Below are positions 27,737-36,992 of a stretch of 64,000 bases of DNA, piece by piece; position 1 is the stretch's first letter; every line of letters begins with the position of its first letter. The position numbers and the translations under genes were made by a program. The notes below the pieces were generated by a model, which made no database searches, was not told where the DNA came from, and saw only the letters and a program-made list of their open reading frames with translations. Location: contig NZ_JWIG01000013.1 of the NCBI RefSeq assembly GCF_000814675.1, positions 1 to 64,000 of the forward strand, given 5' to 3'. The stretch is from Pseudoalteromonas distincta (GTDB taxonomy: Bacteria; Pseudomonadota; Gammaproteobacteria; Enterobacterales; Alteromonadaceae).

Positions 27737-27927
27737 GTTTTATTTAACGCGTGAGTTAATACTTTAAATACGTTAATTGAGTAGGGTGTGTATTTATAAT
27801 TAATATTTTGGGTATGCTTGTTTAGGCTACGCGAATATAATGCGAGATAACCGTATAAAAAATAATAACCCTTCTGCTTTGCTTATTTTGAGCAAGGCAT
27901 CATTAAATAAATATTGAGATTTAAACC

Positions 27928-29178
27928 ATGGCACCAGGAACCAGCCTAAGCGTACTTGAAATAAGTGCGATATTTTTATCAATTACCGCGTTACTCACCT
28001 ATGTAAACCATCGCTTTATTGGCTTGCCAACAACCATTGGCGTTATGGTTATTTCGATGCTTTTATCTATCGGCGCTATATTTTTGGGCTTTTTAGGGTT
28101 TGATGATCTTATAGATTACGAAGTGAGCTTGCTCGATCAGTTAGATTTTACTGAAGTTTTGCTCGATGGCATGCTCTCTATGCTGCTGTTTGCTGGGGCG
28201 CTGCATGTAAATGTTAGCGATTTAAGGCGCTATAAATTGCCAATAGGTATTTTGGCCTGTGTTGGTACGTTGTTATCTACGGTTATTATTGCTGCTGCGC
28301 TTTATTTAGTACTTCCTTTGCTTGGTTTTGATTTAGCGTTTATTTGGTGTTTATTGTTTGGCGCATTAATTTCGCCAACTGATCCTATTGCGGTAATGGG
28401 AATTTTACAATCTGCGGGGGCGCCTAAAAGTATTGAAACCGTGATTGCGGGTGAATCGTTGTTTAACGATGGTATTGGCGTGGTTATTTTTGTGCTTTTA
28501 TTGGGTGTTTTATCAAGTGGTGATATTCCTACAACCTATTATGTAGCGCACACGCTGGCGGTAGAAGCCGGTGGCGGTATTGTTTTTGGTTTGGTATTAG
28601 GTGGTATTTTATATTACTTACTTAAAAGTATTGATAGTTACCAAGAAGAAGTACTCCTTACTTTAGCGGGCGTTATTGGTGGTTATGCACTGGCTAGCCA
28701 TTGGCATTTGTCGGGCCCTCTTGCAATGGTAATGATGGGGTTAATGGTGGGCAATCATGGTCGTAGTATGGCTATGAGCGACAAAACACGGCATTACGTT
28801 GATTTATTTTGGGAGCTGATTGACGAAATTTTAAATGCCATTTTATTTGTACTCATAGGGCTTGAGGTCGTCATGATTGCATTTTCGAGTAATTTGTTTA
28901 TTGCTGGTGGTTTAACAATTTTAATAGCGTTACTCGCACGTTTAATTGTTGTGGGTATAACAACCACTACATTTAATAAGCAATTAGAGTTGCCATCTGG
29001 TGCGTGGAAAGTTTTAACCTGGGGTGGCTTGCGTGGTGGTATTTCGGTTGCATTGGTATTGCAACTACCTGATGGGAACGAGCGCGATATTTTATTGGCT
29101 CTCACTTATGCGGTTGTGGTGTTTTCTATTTTAATTCAGGGTTTGAGTATTGGTAAAGTAGCCAAAACTATCCGTTAA
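27928..29178 (+). CDS. Na+/H+ antiporter, CPA1 (NhaP-like) family
   Basis: This 416-residue protein has about 12 TM segments. The ion-binding motif ALISPTDPIAVMGIL lies in TM5 and GESLFNDGIGVVIFVLLL in TM6; TWGGLRGGISVALVLQLP lies near the end. These mark the CPA1 group, which exchanges Na+ or K+ for H+. It lacks the long cytoplasmic tail found in some members. With NhaD and the NSS and BCCT carriers it fits a sodium-based marine lifestyle. It is monocistronic, with a terminator after it. Confidence 0.9.
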   Translation: MAPGTSLSVLEISAIFLSITALLTYVNHRFIGLPTTIGVMVISMLLSIGAIFLGFLGFDDLIDYEVSLLDQLDFTEVLLDGMLSMLLFAGALHVNVSDLRRYKLPIGILACVGTLLSTVIIAAALYLVLPLLGFDLAFIWCLLFGALISPTDPIAVMGILQSAGAPKSIETVIAGESLFNDGIGVVIFVLLLGVLSSGDIPTTYYVAHTLAVEAGGGIVFGLVLGGILYYLLKSIDSYQEEVLLTLAGVIGGYALASHWHLSGPLAMVMMGLMVGNHGRSMAMSDKTRHYVDLFWELIDEILNAILFVLIGLEVVMIAFSSNLFIAGGLTILIALLARLIVVGITTTTFNKQLELPSGAWKVLTWGGLRGGISVALVLQLPDGNERDILLALTYAVVVFSILIQGLSIGKVAKTIR

Positions 29179-29192
29179 ATATAATTTATTAT

Positions 29193-29228
29193 AAAGCGTG
29201 TGAAATAGCTGTATCTCACACGCTTTTT
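29193..29228. terminator. Rho-independent terminator between convergent genes
   Basis: AAAGCGTGTGA pairs with TCACACGCTTT across a loop of about 12 bases and a T run follows. Confidence 0.8.
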
Positions 29229-29252
29229 ATTTTTCTTATAAAAAATGGGTAA

Positions 29253-29801
29253 TTAAAACGTAAAACTGAGCTGCACACCGCTGTAAATATGTTCTTGTGC
29301 TTCCCAGTAGTCGCCATCTATTTGGCGTGCTCGGGTAAATACTTCTATTTTAAATGGCTTAAAGTGATAACCCGCACCTATACCTGCGTAGCCGTCTATG
29401 TCGTTGTTCGATTTTTCTATTTGGTAGGTGTTGTCGCCCCTATCGTTTTTAAAGGCGAGTTCGAATAGATCTAAGCCAAGCTCGGCGTATATAAAAAAGT
29501 CATTAAAATAACCAAGCTTCATGCCATTGTCCCACGTTATAAATTCTTCTTGCTCGCCTTGTTTATTATCGATTACTGCCGCGCCAATTGCGCTTGTAAA
29601 AACAACACCAAAGTTACTGTAATTTTGCTTAACCATCATTTCTACACCTGCAGATGTAATGCTGCTATCGCCATTAAATTCTGATTTTATAAACATACCG
29701 GTGTTAGGCATGTCATTACCGAGCAAAAGCCTTGCGTTAGCATTTTGGCTAAATGATAAAAGCGTGCTTAATAAAACAAAAAGAGGAAGTATGTGTTTCA
29801 A
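29253..29801 (-). CDS. Small outer-membrane beta-barrel protein
   Basis: A signal peptide (about 23 residues, ending NANA) is followed by alternating hydrophobic strands (FGVVFTSAIGAAVI, FFIYAELGLDLFELAF, DGYAGIGAGYHFKPFKIEVFTR). The last residues SGVQLSFTF end in phenylalanine, the usual C-terminal signal of barrel proteins. At 182 residues it fits an eight-stranded OmpA/OmpW-like barrel. Its role is not known. It is convergent with the antiporter gene. Confidence 0.75.
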   Translation of the reverse strand: MKHILPLFVLLSTLLSFSQNANARLLLGNDMPNTGMFIKSEFNGDSSITSAGVEMMVKQNYSNFGVVFTSAIGAAVIDNKQGEQEEFITWDNGMKLGYFNDFFIYAELGLDLFELAFKNDRGDNTYQIEKSNNDIDGYAGIGAGYHFKPFKIEVFTRARQIDGDYWEAQEHIYSGVQLSFTF

Positions 29802-30048
29802 AAAAGTTAACCCATTAATGATGAAAAGTTACCAGAGCTGTAATTATAAATACATGACTTAGTATTGCATGTAATTAAATGTATAAATTTGTTTGATTGT
29901 TATTCAGCTACGCCAAAGTAAGGTGTTTAAAATAAAACCAACTAAAAAAAGCATAAATAATTATATACATTTTAAAACGTAAAGTAGCGATTTTAGGCAC
30001 GATTGTTGGTTCGTAAGTTATTTAAATATATAGAAAAAGTTTAAACGT
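29802..30048. other. AT-rich intergenic region
   Basis: The promoter region of the barrel protein lies here. I see no gene or recognisable site before the conserved leader at 30049. Confidence 0.35.
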
Positions 30049-30178
30049 ATTAGACTAAGGTCTATAGGTTAATTTTCTTCACTTATTAGGTTTGTTTTAA
30101 TCGTTTGTCGGGGTTGTGTTAATTCTCTAAAGTTCAGTTGTCGGCAACAAGTACGACTTAACTTACAGGAAATTAATC
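30049..30178 (+). promoter_or_regulatory. Conserved leader/promoter block, cassette copy B
   Basis: Nearly identical to the block at 27098. The first palindrome reads AGACTAAGGTCT here, so its outer pairs are kept while the centre varies. The GTTGTCGGCAACAA and AAGTACGACTT elements are unchanged. Confidence 0.7.
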
Positions 30179-30586
30179 ATGAAATTTACACTTATCAAAA
30201 CTATCGCTCTTAGCTCACTATTAACATGTTCAGCTGCTGCAATGGCTGATCAAAGTGATTACAAATTAATGGTTATTGAAACTGCAACAGCGCCACAGCC
30301 ACTTGAGCAATCATTTAATAGCTGCGCACTAAATGTTAAGTCAAAAAATTACGCTGAGGCTGAAGCAATTTGTACTAAAGCAATCGCACTTTTAAAAGAC
30401 GCAGATGGCCCTAAATTTAAAGTACGCCAACTTACGTCATTCGCATTAAGCAACCGTGGTGTTGCACGTTTAAAAGCGCATAACGATACAGCTGCACTTG
30501 CTGATTTATACGAAGCATCAAAATTGTCTAACAGCTCAATGGTATCGCACAACTTAACTCGCGCTAAAGAAGAGTTATCGTTATAA
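30179..30586 (+). CDS. Small secreted helical (TPR-like) protein, paralog B
   Basis: This 135-residue copy matches paralog A at 124 positions. Most changes cluster near residues 101-121 (LKAHNDTAALADLYEASKLS). The signal peptide, C49, C65 and the invariant end SHNLTRAKEELSL are conserved. The coding differences include silent ones, so the copies are old enough to diverge yet remain under selection or exchange sequence. It has its own leader and terminator. Function is unknown. Confidence 0.8.
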   Translation: MKFTLIKTIALSSLLTCSAAAMADQSDYKLMVIETATAPQPLEQSFNSCALNVKSKNYAEAEAICTKAIALLKDADGPKFKVRQLTSFALSNRGVARLKAHNDTAALADLYEASKLSNSSMVSHNLTRAKEELSL

Positions 30587-30647
30587 AAAACCTTTATAAC
30601 GCGTTTTATAAAGTACTTACTAAAGCATGATATAAAATAGCGAGAGT

Positions 30648-30688
30648 AAAAAAGCCGATGTTGGGTTAAACCCCAACATCGGCTTTTT
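30648..30688 (+). terminator. Rho-independent terminator, cassette copy B
   Basis: GCCGATGTTGGGG-type arms pair as GCCGATGTTGG / CCAACATCGGC, followed by TTTTT. The stem sequence differs from copy A while the position and the preceding AATAGCGAGAGTAAAAAAGCC are shared. Confidence 0.85.
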
Positions 30689-31144
30689 CGTGTTTATAGC
30701 ATTGATAAAATGCATTACATACATCATCACAATATAAAAGTAACACTCCTCATATAACGCCCAGCATCCCTTGTGTTTTAAATCTGTGCACTTATAGCCT
30801 CGCTTAGAATTAATTGATGATTAATTCTCATGGTGACCTATCAAAAAAGTAGTTTGTTTGTTGCTGAAATGTTAAGCAGAATTTGAGAGCTAATTTTAAT
30901 AAATAATAAATGTGGTTAATAATTATTAGCCATATTTAATATACCGAAAAACATCTGTTTTTATTAGCATTATTGCTTTTACGCGGTTGGTTTTAACGTG
31001 TGATTAGGCTTACTTTTTAATGGAATTATTGTTTTTTTTGTAATTGTATTATTGCCTGTTTACGTGAATACAAAGCTAAAAGTAATAAAAAAACGAGTAA
31101 TGCTACACATAATAAAACATCAACACGGCACACAAGGACACACA
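30689..31144. other. AT-rich intergenic region upstream of porin
   Basis: The promoter of the porin gene presumably lies here. An open frame extends the porin upstream to 31052, but without a signal peptide in the right place. No other gene is supported. Confidence 0.35.
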
Positions 31145-32443
31145 ATGAGAGCTTTTAAACTATCGGCTTTAGCCGTTGCTATGGGGGTTGTTACCTGTAG
31201 TGCTAATGCAAGCGATGATCTAGACACAGTTAAACAGCAATTAAGCGAATTACAGCAACAGGTTGAAAATTTACAGCTTAAGCTTGCAAACGCCAATAAA
31301 AATGAAATAAATGCCATAAAACGCAATACTGAAAAACTATCAAATAGTGGCGAAGCGCAAGATGTTGTAGCTGAGCAAAAAGCAGGAGGAATAAAAGTAG
31401 GTGGGGCTGTTCGTACTAACTACAGTTATACGTCGTACGAGGATGGCAGTAAAAACAGAGGTGGGGATTTTGATTTTGATATTTTTAGGATAAATTTTAC
31501 AGGCGATGTAGGTGGTGTAAAACTAAATGCCGAGATCCGTTTTTTTGATTATATGACCGCAGTTAAATATGCTTATGCAGCATATGATTTTGCTGACATT
31601 TGGCAAGTACAAGCCGGTATTACAAAGGTACCATTTGGTAATTGGCCTTATAATTCGCACAGCTATTTTTTTAGTACTAATTACTACATTGGGCTCGAGG
31701 ATGACCACGATTTAGGGGTGATATTTAAACGTAAAATAGCAGATAATTGGCAGCTTGATTTAGGCTTTTTTAAAAATGATGAGCTAGGTGGCATAGATGG
31801 CTATGTTGATAACCGTAGTGATCGTTATTCATATGATGTTGTGGGTTTTAGGGGCGCACAGGAGGGGACATACGCAGAGCTTGATAATCCACTTGCTGAA
31901 TATAATACATTTTCCGCGCGTTATGGCTATCATATTGAACACGATAAAGGGAAGACTGAGGTTGGCTTTTCTGCTTTAAGTGGTGGATTACATGATGGTG
32001 TAGACAGAGCGGGTGATTATTATGCGTGGGCAGTGCATGTGAATAGTAATTTAGGGCCGTGGAATTTACAGTTTCAACATGGCGAATACAATTACGATAT
32101 AGAAAACGCAAACACCATGGCTGTAGGTGCGTACTCGTTTTATGACAGTATTGCTGCTGAGGCCACTACAACCAATGCAAATATTGCTTACAACTTACCT
32201 GTAAAATGGGGGCCTGTAACCGCTTTGCAGTTTTATAATGATTACGGAGTAATTTACGATAAATCTGATAGCAGTGCAGATACTTGGATGAACGTAACAG
32301 GGTTTTCAGTTGCTGCCGGTGGATTGTTCACCTATTTTGACTTAGTACACGCTAAAAACCAGCCGTTTGTTGGTGGCTCAATTGCTGGTGACAGCGATGA
32401 AACTGAGCGCCGTTTTAATATTAATATTGGTTATTATTTTTAA
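31145..32443 (+). CDS. Outer-membrane porin (phosphate-selective porin O/P-like)
   Basis: The start at 31145 has AAGGA 7 bases upstream and gives a signal peptide (MRAFKLSALAVAMGVVTCSANA). A short coiled coil follows (DLDTVKQQLSELQQQVENLQ), as in trimeric porins of this type. The barrel then contains DFDIFRINFTGDVGGVKLNAE, QVQAGITKVPFG, LGVIFKRKIADNWQLDLGF, and ends RRFNINIGYYF with a terminal Phe. It is about 432 residues. The solute is not evident; it lies upstream of the LysR/BCCT island and might serve it, but a terminator separates them. Confidence 0.82.
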   Translation: MRAFKLSALAVAMGVVTCSANASDDLDTVKQQLSELQQQVENLQLKLANANKNEINAIKRNTEKLSNSGEAQDVVAEQKAGGIKVGGAVRTNYSYTSYEDGSKNRGGDFDFDIFRINFTGDVGGVKLNAEIRFFDYMTAVKYAYAAYDFADIWQVQAGITKVPFGNWPYNSHSYFFSTNYYIGLEDDHDLGVIFKRKIADNWQLDLGFFKNDELGGIDGYVDNRSDRYSYDVVGFRGAQEGTYAELDNPLAEYNTFSARYGYHIEHDKGKTEVGFSALSGGLHDGVDRAGDYYAWAVHVNSNLGPWNLQFQHGEYNYDIENANTMAVGAYSFYDSIAAEATTTNANIAYNLPVKWGPVTALQFYNDYGVIYDKSDSSADTWMNVTGFSVAAGGLFTYFDLVHAKNQPFVGGSIAGDSDETERRFNINIGYYF

Positions 32444-32448
32444 AAAAG

Positions 32449-32486
32449 AAGAGCATAAGCTTTGCTTGAAATAAGTTTATGCTCTT
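32449..32486 (+). terminator. Terminator-like hairpin after porin
   Basis: AAGAGCATAA and TTATGCTCTT form a stem a few bases past the stop. The T run after it is weak (ATATTACTTTTT). Confidence 0.6.
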
Positions 32487-32700
32487 ATATTACTTTTTAT
32501 AATCGGTTACAGTGAATTAGTCTATTTGAGATGATAGGTTGCTGGCAATCGACTTGGTAGAAAAACTCAAGCGAACAATGAGTTGACCACAACAATTACC
32601 TGCAAATTACTCACCTTAATTTATACCTTATAAACGTGTATGTATTCTCAAATTGGTTGGTCAGTCTTTTCTATTGAGTAGAGACAAAGTAGGAAGCTAT

Positions 32701-33627
32701 ATGAAAATTAATCCGTTACCGCCGTTAAATAGTTTAGTGGCATTTGAAGCGTCTGCACGACATTCAAGCTTCACTATTGCTGCAAAAGAGTTAAATGTGA
32801 CGCAAGGGGCAATTAGCCGTCAAATTCGACAATTAGAAGAGTACTTAGGTAAGGCTATTTTTATTAGAGCAAGCCGAAGTATTCATTTAACACCAACGGG
32901 GCTTCAATATTATCAGGCAATCAGCCGCTCTTTAGTTGATATTTCAGATATAACTGGGCAAGTTAAAAAATGGCAAGGTGATAAAAAAATAACTGTAGCA
33001 ACAACAAATGCCATGGCTTCGTTATGGTTGTTACCTAAAGTCGCCGAGTTTCAAAATTTACACGATGATATTGATTTGCGTATTTTAGCCTCCGATAACG
33101 AGGTCGATTTAAACCGCTTGGAGTGTGATCTCGCTTTATTTTACTGCAGAACCCAACCTGCCAATATGAATATAACAACGTTGTTTTGCGAAGAAGTTTT
33201 TCCGGTGTGTAGCCCTTCTTATTTAGAAAAAATAGGCAGTCCAACTAAACCGGAAGATATTTTTACTAAAACAATTTTACACCTAGATGAAACACAAATG
33301 GGCTGGGTTAACTGGGAAGAGTGGTTTGCGGGTGTTGGACTTGAGCAACTTGAGCCAAGAAACCGTATAAACATTAATAACTACCCAATGCTTTTACAAG
33401 CTTCAATTAACGGTCAAGGCATTGCATTAGCGTGGGGGTCACTAGTTGATGAATACTTACAAAGTGGAGTATTGATCCGGCCAACAGAACATGTACTTAC
33501 TACAGGTTCTAAGTTTTCTATGATAGAACCTAATAATCGTGGTCGTATGCCAACAAGCGTTAAGCACTTTAGAGAATGGTTGTTACAGCAAATTCCAGAT
33601 GAGGTAGGTGAACGAGGACTCGTTTAA
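32701..33627 (+). CDS. LysR-family transcriptional regulator, GcvA-like
   Basis: The N-terminal helix-turn-helix reads LNSLVAFEASARHSSFTIAAKELNVTQGAISRQIRQLEEYLG, the GcvA-type variant of LysR. The effector domain follows from about residue 95. The start at 32701 (MKINPLPP) has AGGA upstream and removes a 16-residue unlikely extension. It is convergent with the BCCT gene, with the Rieske operon beyond, and is the likely regulator of both. The inducer is unknown. Confidence 0.87.
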   Translation: MKINPLPPLNSLVAFEASARHSSFTIAAKELNVTQGAISRQIRQLEEYLGKAIFIRASRSIHLTPTGLQYYQAISRSLVDISDITGQVKKWQGDKKITVATTNAMASLWLLPKVAEFQNLHDDIDLRILASDNEVDLNRLECDLALFYCRTQPANMNITTLFCEEVFPVCSPSYLEKIGSPTKPEDIFTKTILHLDETQMGWVNWEEWFAGVGLEQLEPRNRININNYPMLLQASINGQGIALAWGSLVDEYLQSGVLIRPTEHVLTTGSKFSMIEPNNRGRMPTSVKHFREWLLQQIPDEVGERGLV

Positions 33628-33687
33628 TTACCCTCGGTTTTGAGGTTAGAATTTGGCGTGTAGATTCTGATATTTAATAGTATGAAT

Positions 33688-33720
33688 GCGCTGCCTAAGG
33701 AGCAAACCTAAGAGCAGCGC
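33688..33720. terminator. Hairpin between convergent lysR and BCCT genes
   Basis: GCGCTGC and GCAGCGC pair across a 19-base loop. There is no strong T run, so termination activity is uncertain. Confidence 0.45.
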
Positions 33721-33743
33721 GTATTTAGTGCTTATTTAGTAGC

Positions 33744-35429
33744 TTAGTTGATTGTATTAGTATGCTTTATTGGTTCGTCGAGTTGATCTTTACCTGGGCG
33801 AACATGTTGTGGAAGCATTGCCCAAGGTTTTGGCTCGCGTCGAATACTATAAAATAGCGTTACACCCATCATTAAAATAAAAATCGAGATAGGAAAACCA
33901 ATAATAATGGAGGCAAATTTAATTGCTTGTAATCCGCCTGCATAAATTAATACCCATGAAATCACCGCAATTGCAACTCCCCATAAGACACGTATAGATT
34001 TAGGTGGTTCAGTATCGCCTGCGGCATCAAGTATGCACAGGACTAACGTTCCTGAATCTGCAGAGGTGATAAAGTAAGTTGCGAGCAATATACACGCTAG
34101 AATACTGAGTATCGTCCCTAATAAACCTTCATCTAAGTTATTAAATAATGTAAACAGTGCGCGCGTGCTGTCTTCTTTTGTGGCCTCAAGGACTGTTCCA
34201 CCTATAAATGCATCTTGCTTAATTACTTGCTCTGAATTGCTTACTTGAGCTGCAACGTTATTTTTTTCAAAGGCGTTTCGCTCGTCTTGCTCTATTTTTA
34301 ATGCACTGCCACCAAACACAGATAACCAAATAAATGCAATGGCTGTCGGTGCTATCAGTGCACCGCCTATAAGTTCACGAATTGTGCGACCTTTAGATAT
34401 ACGGGCAATAAACATGCCTACAAAAGGCGCCCAGGTCATCCACCATGGCCAGTAAAAGCTAGTCCACGAACTTTGCCAATTGGTGTCTTTTTGTGTGTCG
34501 GTCCATAATCCCATTTGCACAATATTTTGAAGGTAGTTACCAGTGCTTTCGAAAAAAATATTAAAGATGTATCGAGTAGGTCCAATTGCTAAAACAATTA
34601 ATACTAATAATAGAGAAAGCAGCATATTCCATTGAGATAATAAACGAATACCTCGGCCAACCCCTGAAAGCACTGATCCAACAGCGATGGTACATAAAGT
34701 AACAATTAAAATAGTTTGTGTTGTTAGGCTTATATCAATACCAAAAGTTTGTTGTAATCCGGAGTTTATTTGTATAACACCGAGGCTTAAAGTTTGGGCT
34801 ATACCAAAGGCAGTTACAGCAACGGTAATGATATCGGCAATATGACCAATTGGGCCGTAAATACGTTCCCCTACGATAGGATATAAAATAGATCTAAAAG
34901 TGAATGGTAGGCCTTTACGATAAGAAAAATAAGAGAGGGCTAGTGCGACAATAACAAAAAGTGACCATGGATGAAGACCCCAGTGATAAAAAGTTAGCTG
35001 CATCGACATTGAGGCTGATTCGTCGGTCAACCCTTCGGTAAATGGATTATCTGCGTAATGCCACATAGGCTCTGCTACTGACCAAAAAACTAAACCTATT
35101 CCCATCCCGCCTGAAAACAACATTGAAATCCAAGCCCAAAAGCTAAATTCGGGCTTGTCGTTGTCGTTTTCGCTTAATCTAATATGGCCATAACGGCTAA
35201 CCATAAGATAAATCAAAAAGGCGACCACGAGCGAAACTAAGCCAATAGAAAACCACTTCATATTATAAAGTAAGAAAGTAGCGAGAGTTTCAAAGTAGTG
35301 ACCTGCTTTATTAGCGAGTATCACAATAAATAAAATAAAGGCGATTAAAATTACTTTGGAAGCAATGGTAACCGTGGGGTTGAGTCCTTTAAAAATTCCG
35401 GACTTAGCTCTTATTGTGGAGTGTGTCAT
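33744..35429 (-). CDS. BCCT-family betaine/carnitine/choline transporter
   Basis: This 561-residue, 12-TM protein belongs to the LeuT-fold BCCT family. The motif SGGMGIGLVFWSVAEPMWHY matches the BetP-type GMGIG sequence of sodium-coupled members. WAPFVGMFIARISKGRTIREL is the tryptophan-rich TM8 signature. Start at 35429 (MTHSTIRAK) has AGGA 8 bases upstream. A loop insertion of about 60 residues (SALKIEQDERNAFEKNNVAA to LEATKEDSTRALF) separates late TM segments. It is divergent from the Rieske operon and should import the substrate. Confidence 0.92.
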   Translation of the reverse strand: MTHSTIRAKSGIFKGLNPTVTIASKVILIAFILFIVILANKAGHYFETLATFLLYNMKWFSIGLVSLVVAFLIYLMVSRYGHIRLSENDNDKPEFSFWAWISMLFSGGMGIGLVFWSVAEPMWHYADNPFTEGLTDESASMSMQLTFYHWGLHPWSLFVIVALALSYFSYRKGLPFTFRSILYPIVGERIYGPIGHIADIITVAVTAFGIAQTLSLGVIQINSGLQQTFGIDISLTTQTILIVTLCTIAVGSVLSGVGRGIRLLSQWNMLLSLLLVLIVLAIGPTRYIFNIFFESTGNYLQNIVQMGLWTDTQKDTNWQSSWTSFYWPWWMTWAPFVGMFIARISKGRTIRELIGGALIAPTAIAFIWLSVFGGSALKIEQDERNAFEKNNVAAQVSNSEQVIKQDAFIGGTVLEATKEDSTRALFTLFNNLDEGLLGTILSILACILLATYFITSADSGTLVLCILDAAGDTEPPKSIRVLWGVAIAVISWVLIYAGGLQAIKFASIIIGFPISIFILMMGVTLFYSIRREPKPWAMLPQHVRPGKDQLDEPIKHTNTIN

Positions 35430-35801
35430 GTGTTGTCCTGTGTGTGTGTATTTTTTATTGCTTTTTGTTAAACAGTGTTTCAAAACTAGAAAAATTACTT
35501 CCTCATTACAAATTATAAATTCTCATCAATCCATGAGCTTTAGTTATGCCTGTAATTTAGTGCTATTACTCTAAAGCTTTGTCGAAAGTTAAGTTTAATA
35601 ATTATGCATGATAAAAACTCATCGATAGGTGGCGCAAAAATCGTTTGTTTAGTGCACTGTTGTTAATCAAAATCAAGTCAGTTGATAACAAAATGTAGTT
35701 ATGGCCTGAGAGTTTAATTTAAATAAAAACGCTTAATTTGTTTTTCTTAAATTAAAAGTTAGGACTTATCTTTCATCACACACACCGTTTGGAGAAATAG
35801 C
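35430..35801. promoter_or_regulatory. Divergent promoter region of BCCT gene and Rieske operon
   Basis: This 370-base AT-rich region separates the transporter gene from the catabolic operon and should contain both promoters and sites for the nearby LysR protein. I could not identify a specific T-N11-A operator with confidence. Confidence 0.45.
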
Positions 35802-36992
35802 ATGAGCAATGTAAAACAAAAAATAATCCCTATTCAGCAGATTGATCGTGTACTTAATCCTATTCATGAGGCTACAGGGATGCCTAATGAGGCTTATACC
35901 AATCCAGAGTATTTTAAATTTGAACGCGATCAGGTTTTTGGCAGCACATGGGTCTGTGTTGGCTTCGCTTCTGATTTGACAAAAAATGGTTACGTAAAGC
36001 CAATTAACTTTATGGATTTACCACTTTTACTAATGAAAAACCGTCAAGGCGATGTGCAGGTTTTTCATAATGTATGTAGTCACCGAGGCATGAAGCTGAT
36101 TCATGAAGAGGGAGAAGTACAAGGCATGATCCGCTGCCCTTACCATTCTTGGACATACGATCTGGACGGTAACTTAAAGGGGACTCCTCATATTGGTGGT
36201 ATTGCAAAGCATAAAGACGAGCGCTTTAAGTGTGAAAATCATGGGTTAAAAGCACTGCGCTCAGCCATTTGGATGGATATGGTTTTTGTTAACTTGTCGG
36301 GCGATGCTGCAAGTTTCGAAGAGCATATTGCACCGCTTGAAAAACGTTGGGAACAATTTATTGGTAATGACGGTTTAGATTTATTACGTCGCGTAAATAT
36401 GAGCGGACACATTGAAATAGAAGTAAATAGTAACTGGAAACTAACAATAGAAAACTTTTGTGAAGCCTACCACTTACCTTGGATACACCCCGCTTTAAAT
36501 AGTTACTCTAAGTTAGAAGATCATTATAACATTATGTTTAATGAACATTTCTCCGGTCAAGGTAGCTTAGCGTATAACCTTTCTGATACCGCCGGTACAC
36601 ACTTACCTAAATTCCCTAACTGGCCTGAGGACAAGTTACGTCAAGCCGAATATATTGCGCTATTTCCTAATGTTTTAATTGGCATTCAAGCCGACCATGC
36701 ATTTGCGATGATGATTGACCCGGTAAATACCGATAAAACAGTTGAGCGATTACGCATTTTTTATGTGGGTGACGAGGCAATGAAAGATGAATATGCGGCA
36801 TGTAGAACGTCGACCGTTGAGTCTTGGCGCGTGGTATTTAGCGAAGACATTATTGCGGTTGAAGGCATGCAGCAAGGACGTTACTCTCCTGGATTTGGTG
36901 GTGGTGCTTTTTCTCCGGAAATGGACAAGCCAACTCACTTTTTTCAAACATGGTTAGCAAAACAAGTTAAATCGGCGACGGAGCAAGAGTGA
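35802..36992 (+). CDS. Rieske non-haem iron oxygenase, large subunit (carnitine/betaine monooxygenase-like)
   Basis: The Rieske [2Fe-2S] site is CSHRG (C92, H94) with CPYHSW (C112, H115). The mononuclear iron site is NFCEAYHLPWIHP, giving H224 and H229, with a later acidic ligand, probably Asp in SEDIIAVEG. Glu221 is the acidic residue expected to relay electrons. This arrangement is shared with oxygenases acting on quaternary amines (GbcA, CntA, plant choline monooxygenase). It leads an operon and overlaps the aldehyde dehydrogenase gene. The substrate is inferred from context only. Confidence 0.88.
   Translation: MSNVKQKIIPIQQIDRVLNPIHEATGMPNEAYTNPEYFKFERDQVFGSTWVCVGFASDLTKNGYVKPINFMDLPLLLMKNRQGDVQVFHNVCSHRGMKLIHEEGEVQGMIRCPYHSWTYDLDGNLKGTPHIGGIAKHKDERFKCENHGLKALRSAIWMDMVFVNLSGDAASFEEHIAPLEKRWEQFIGNDGLDLLRRVNMSGHIEIEVNSNWKLTIENFCEAYHLPWIHPALNSYSKLEDHYNIMFNEHFSGQGSLAYNLSDTAGTHLPKFPNWPEDKLRQAEYIALFPNVLIGIQADHAFAMMIDPVNTDKTVERLRIFYVGDEAMKDEYAACRTSTVESWRVVFSEDIIAVEGMQQGRYSPGFGGGAFSPEMDKPTHFFQTWLAKQVKSATEQE

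Noticed and set aside
31052..31144. N-terminal extension of the porin
   Set aside because: The extra 31 residues would place the signal peptide internally, while AAGGA stands just before the ATG at 31145.
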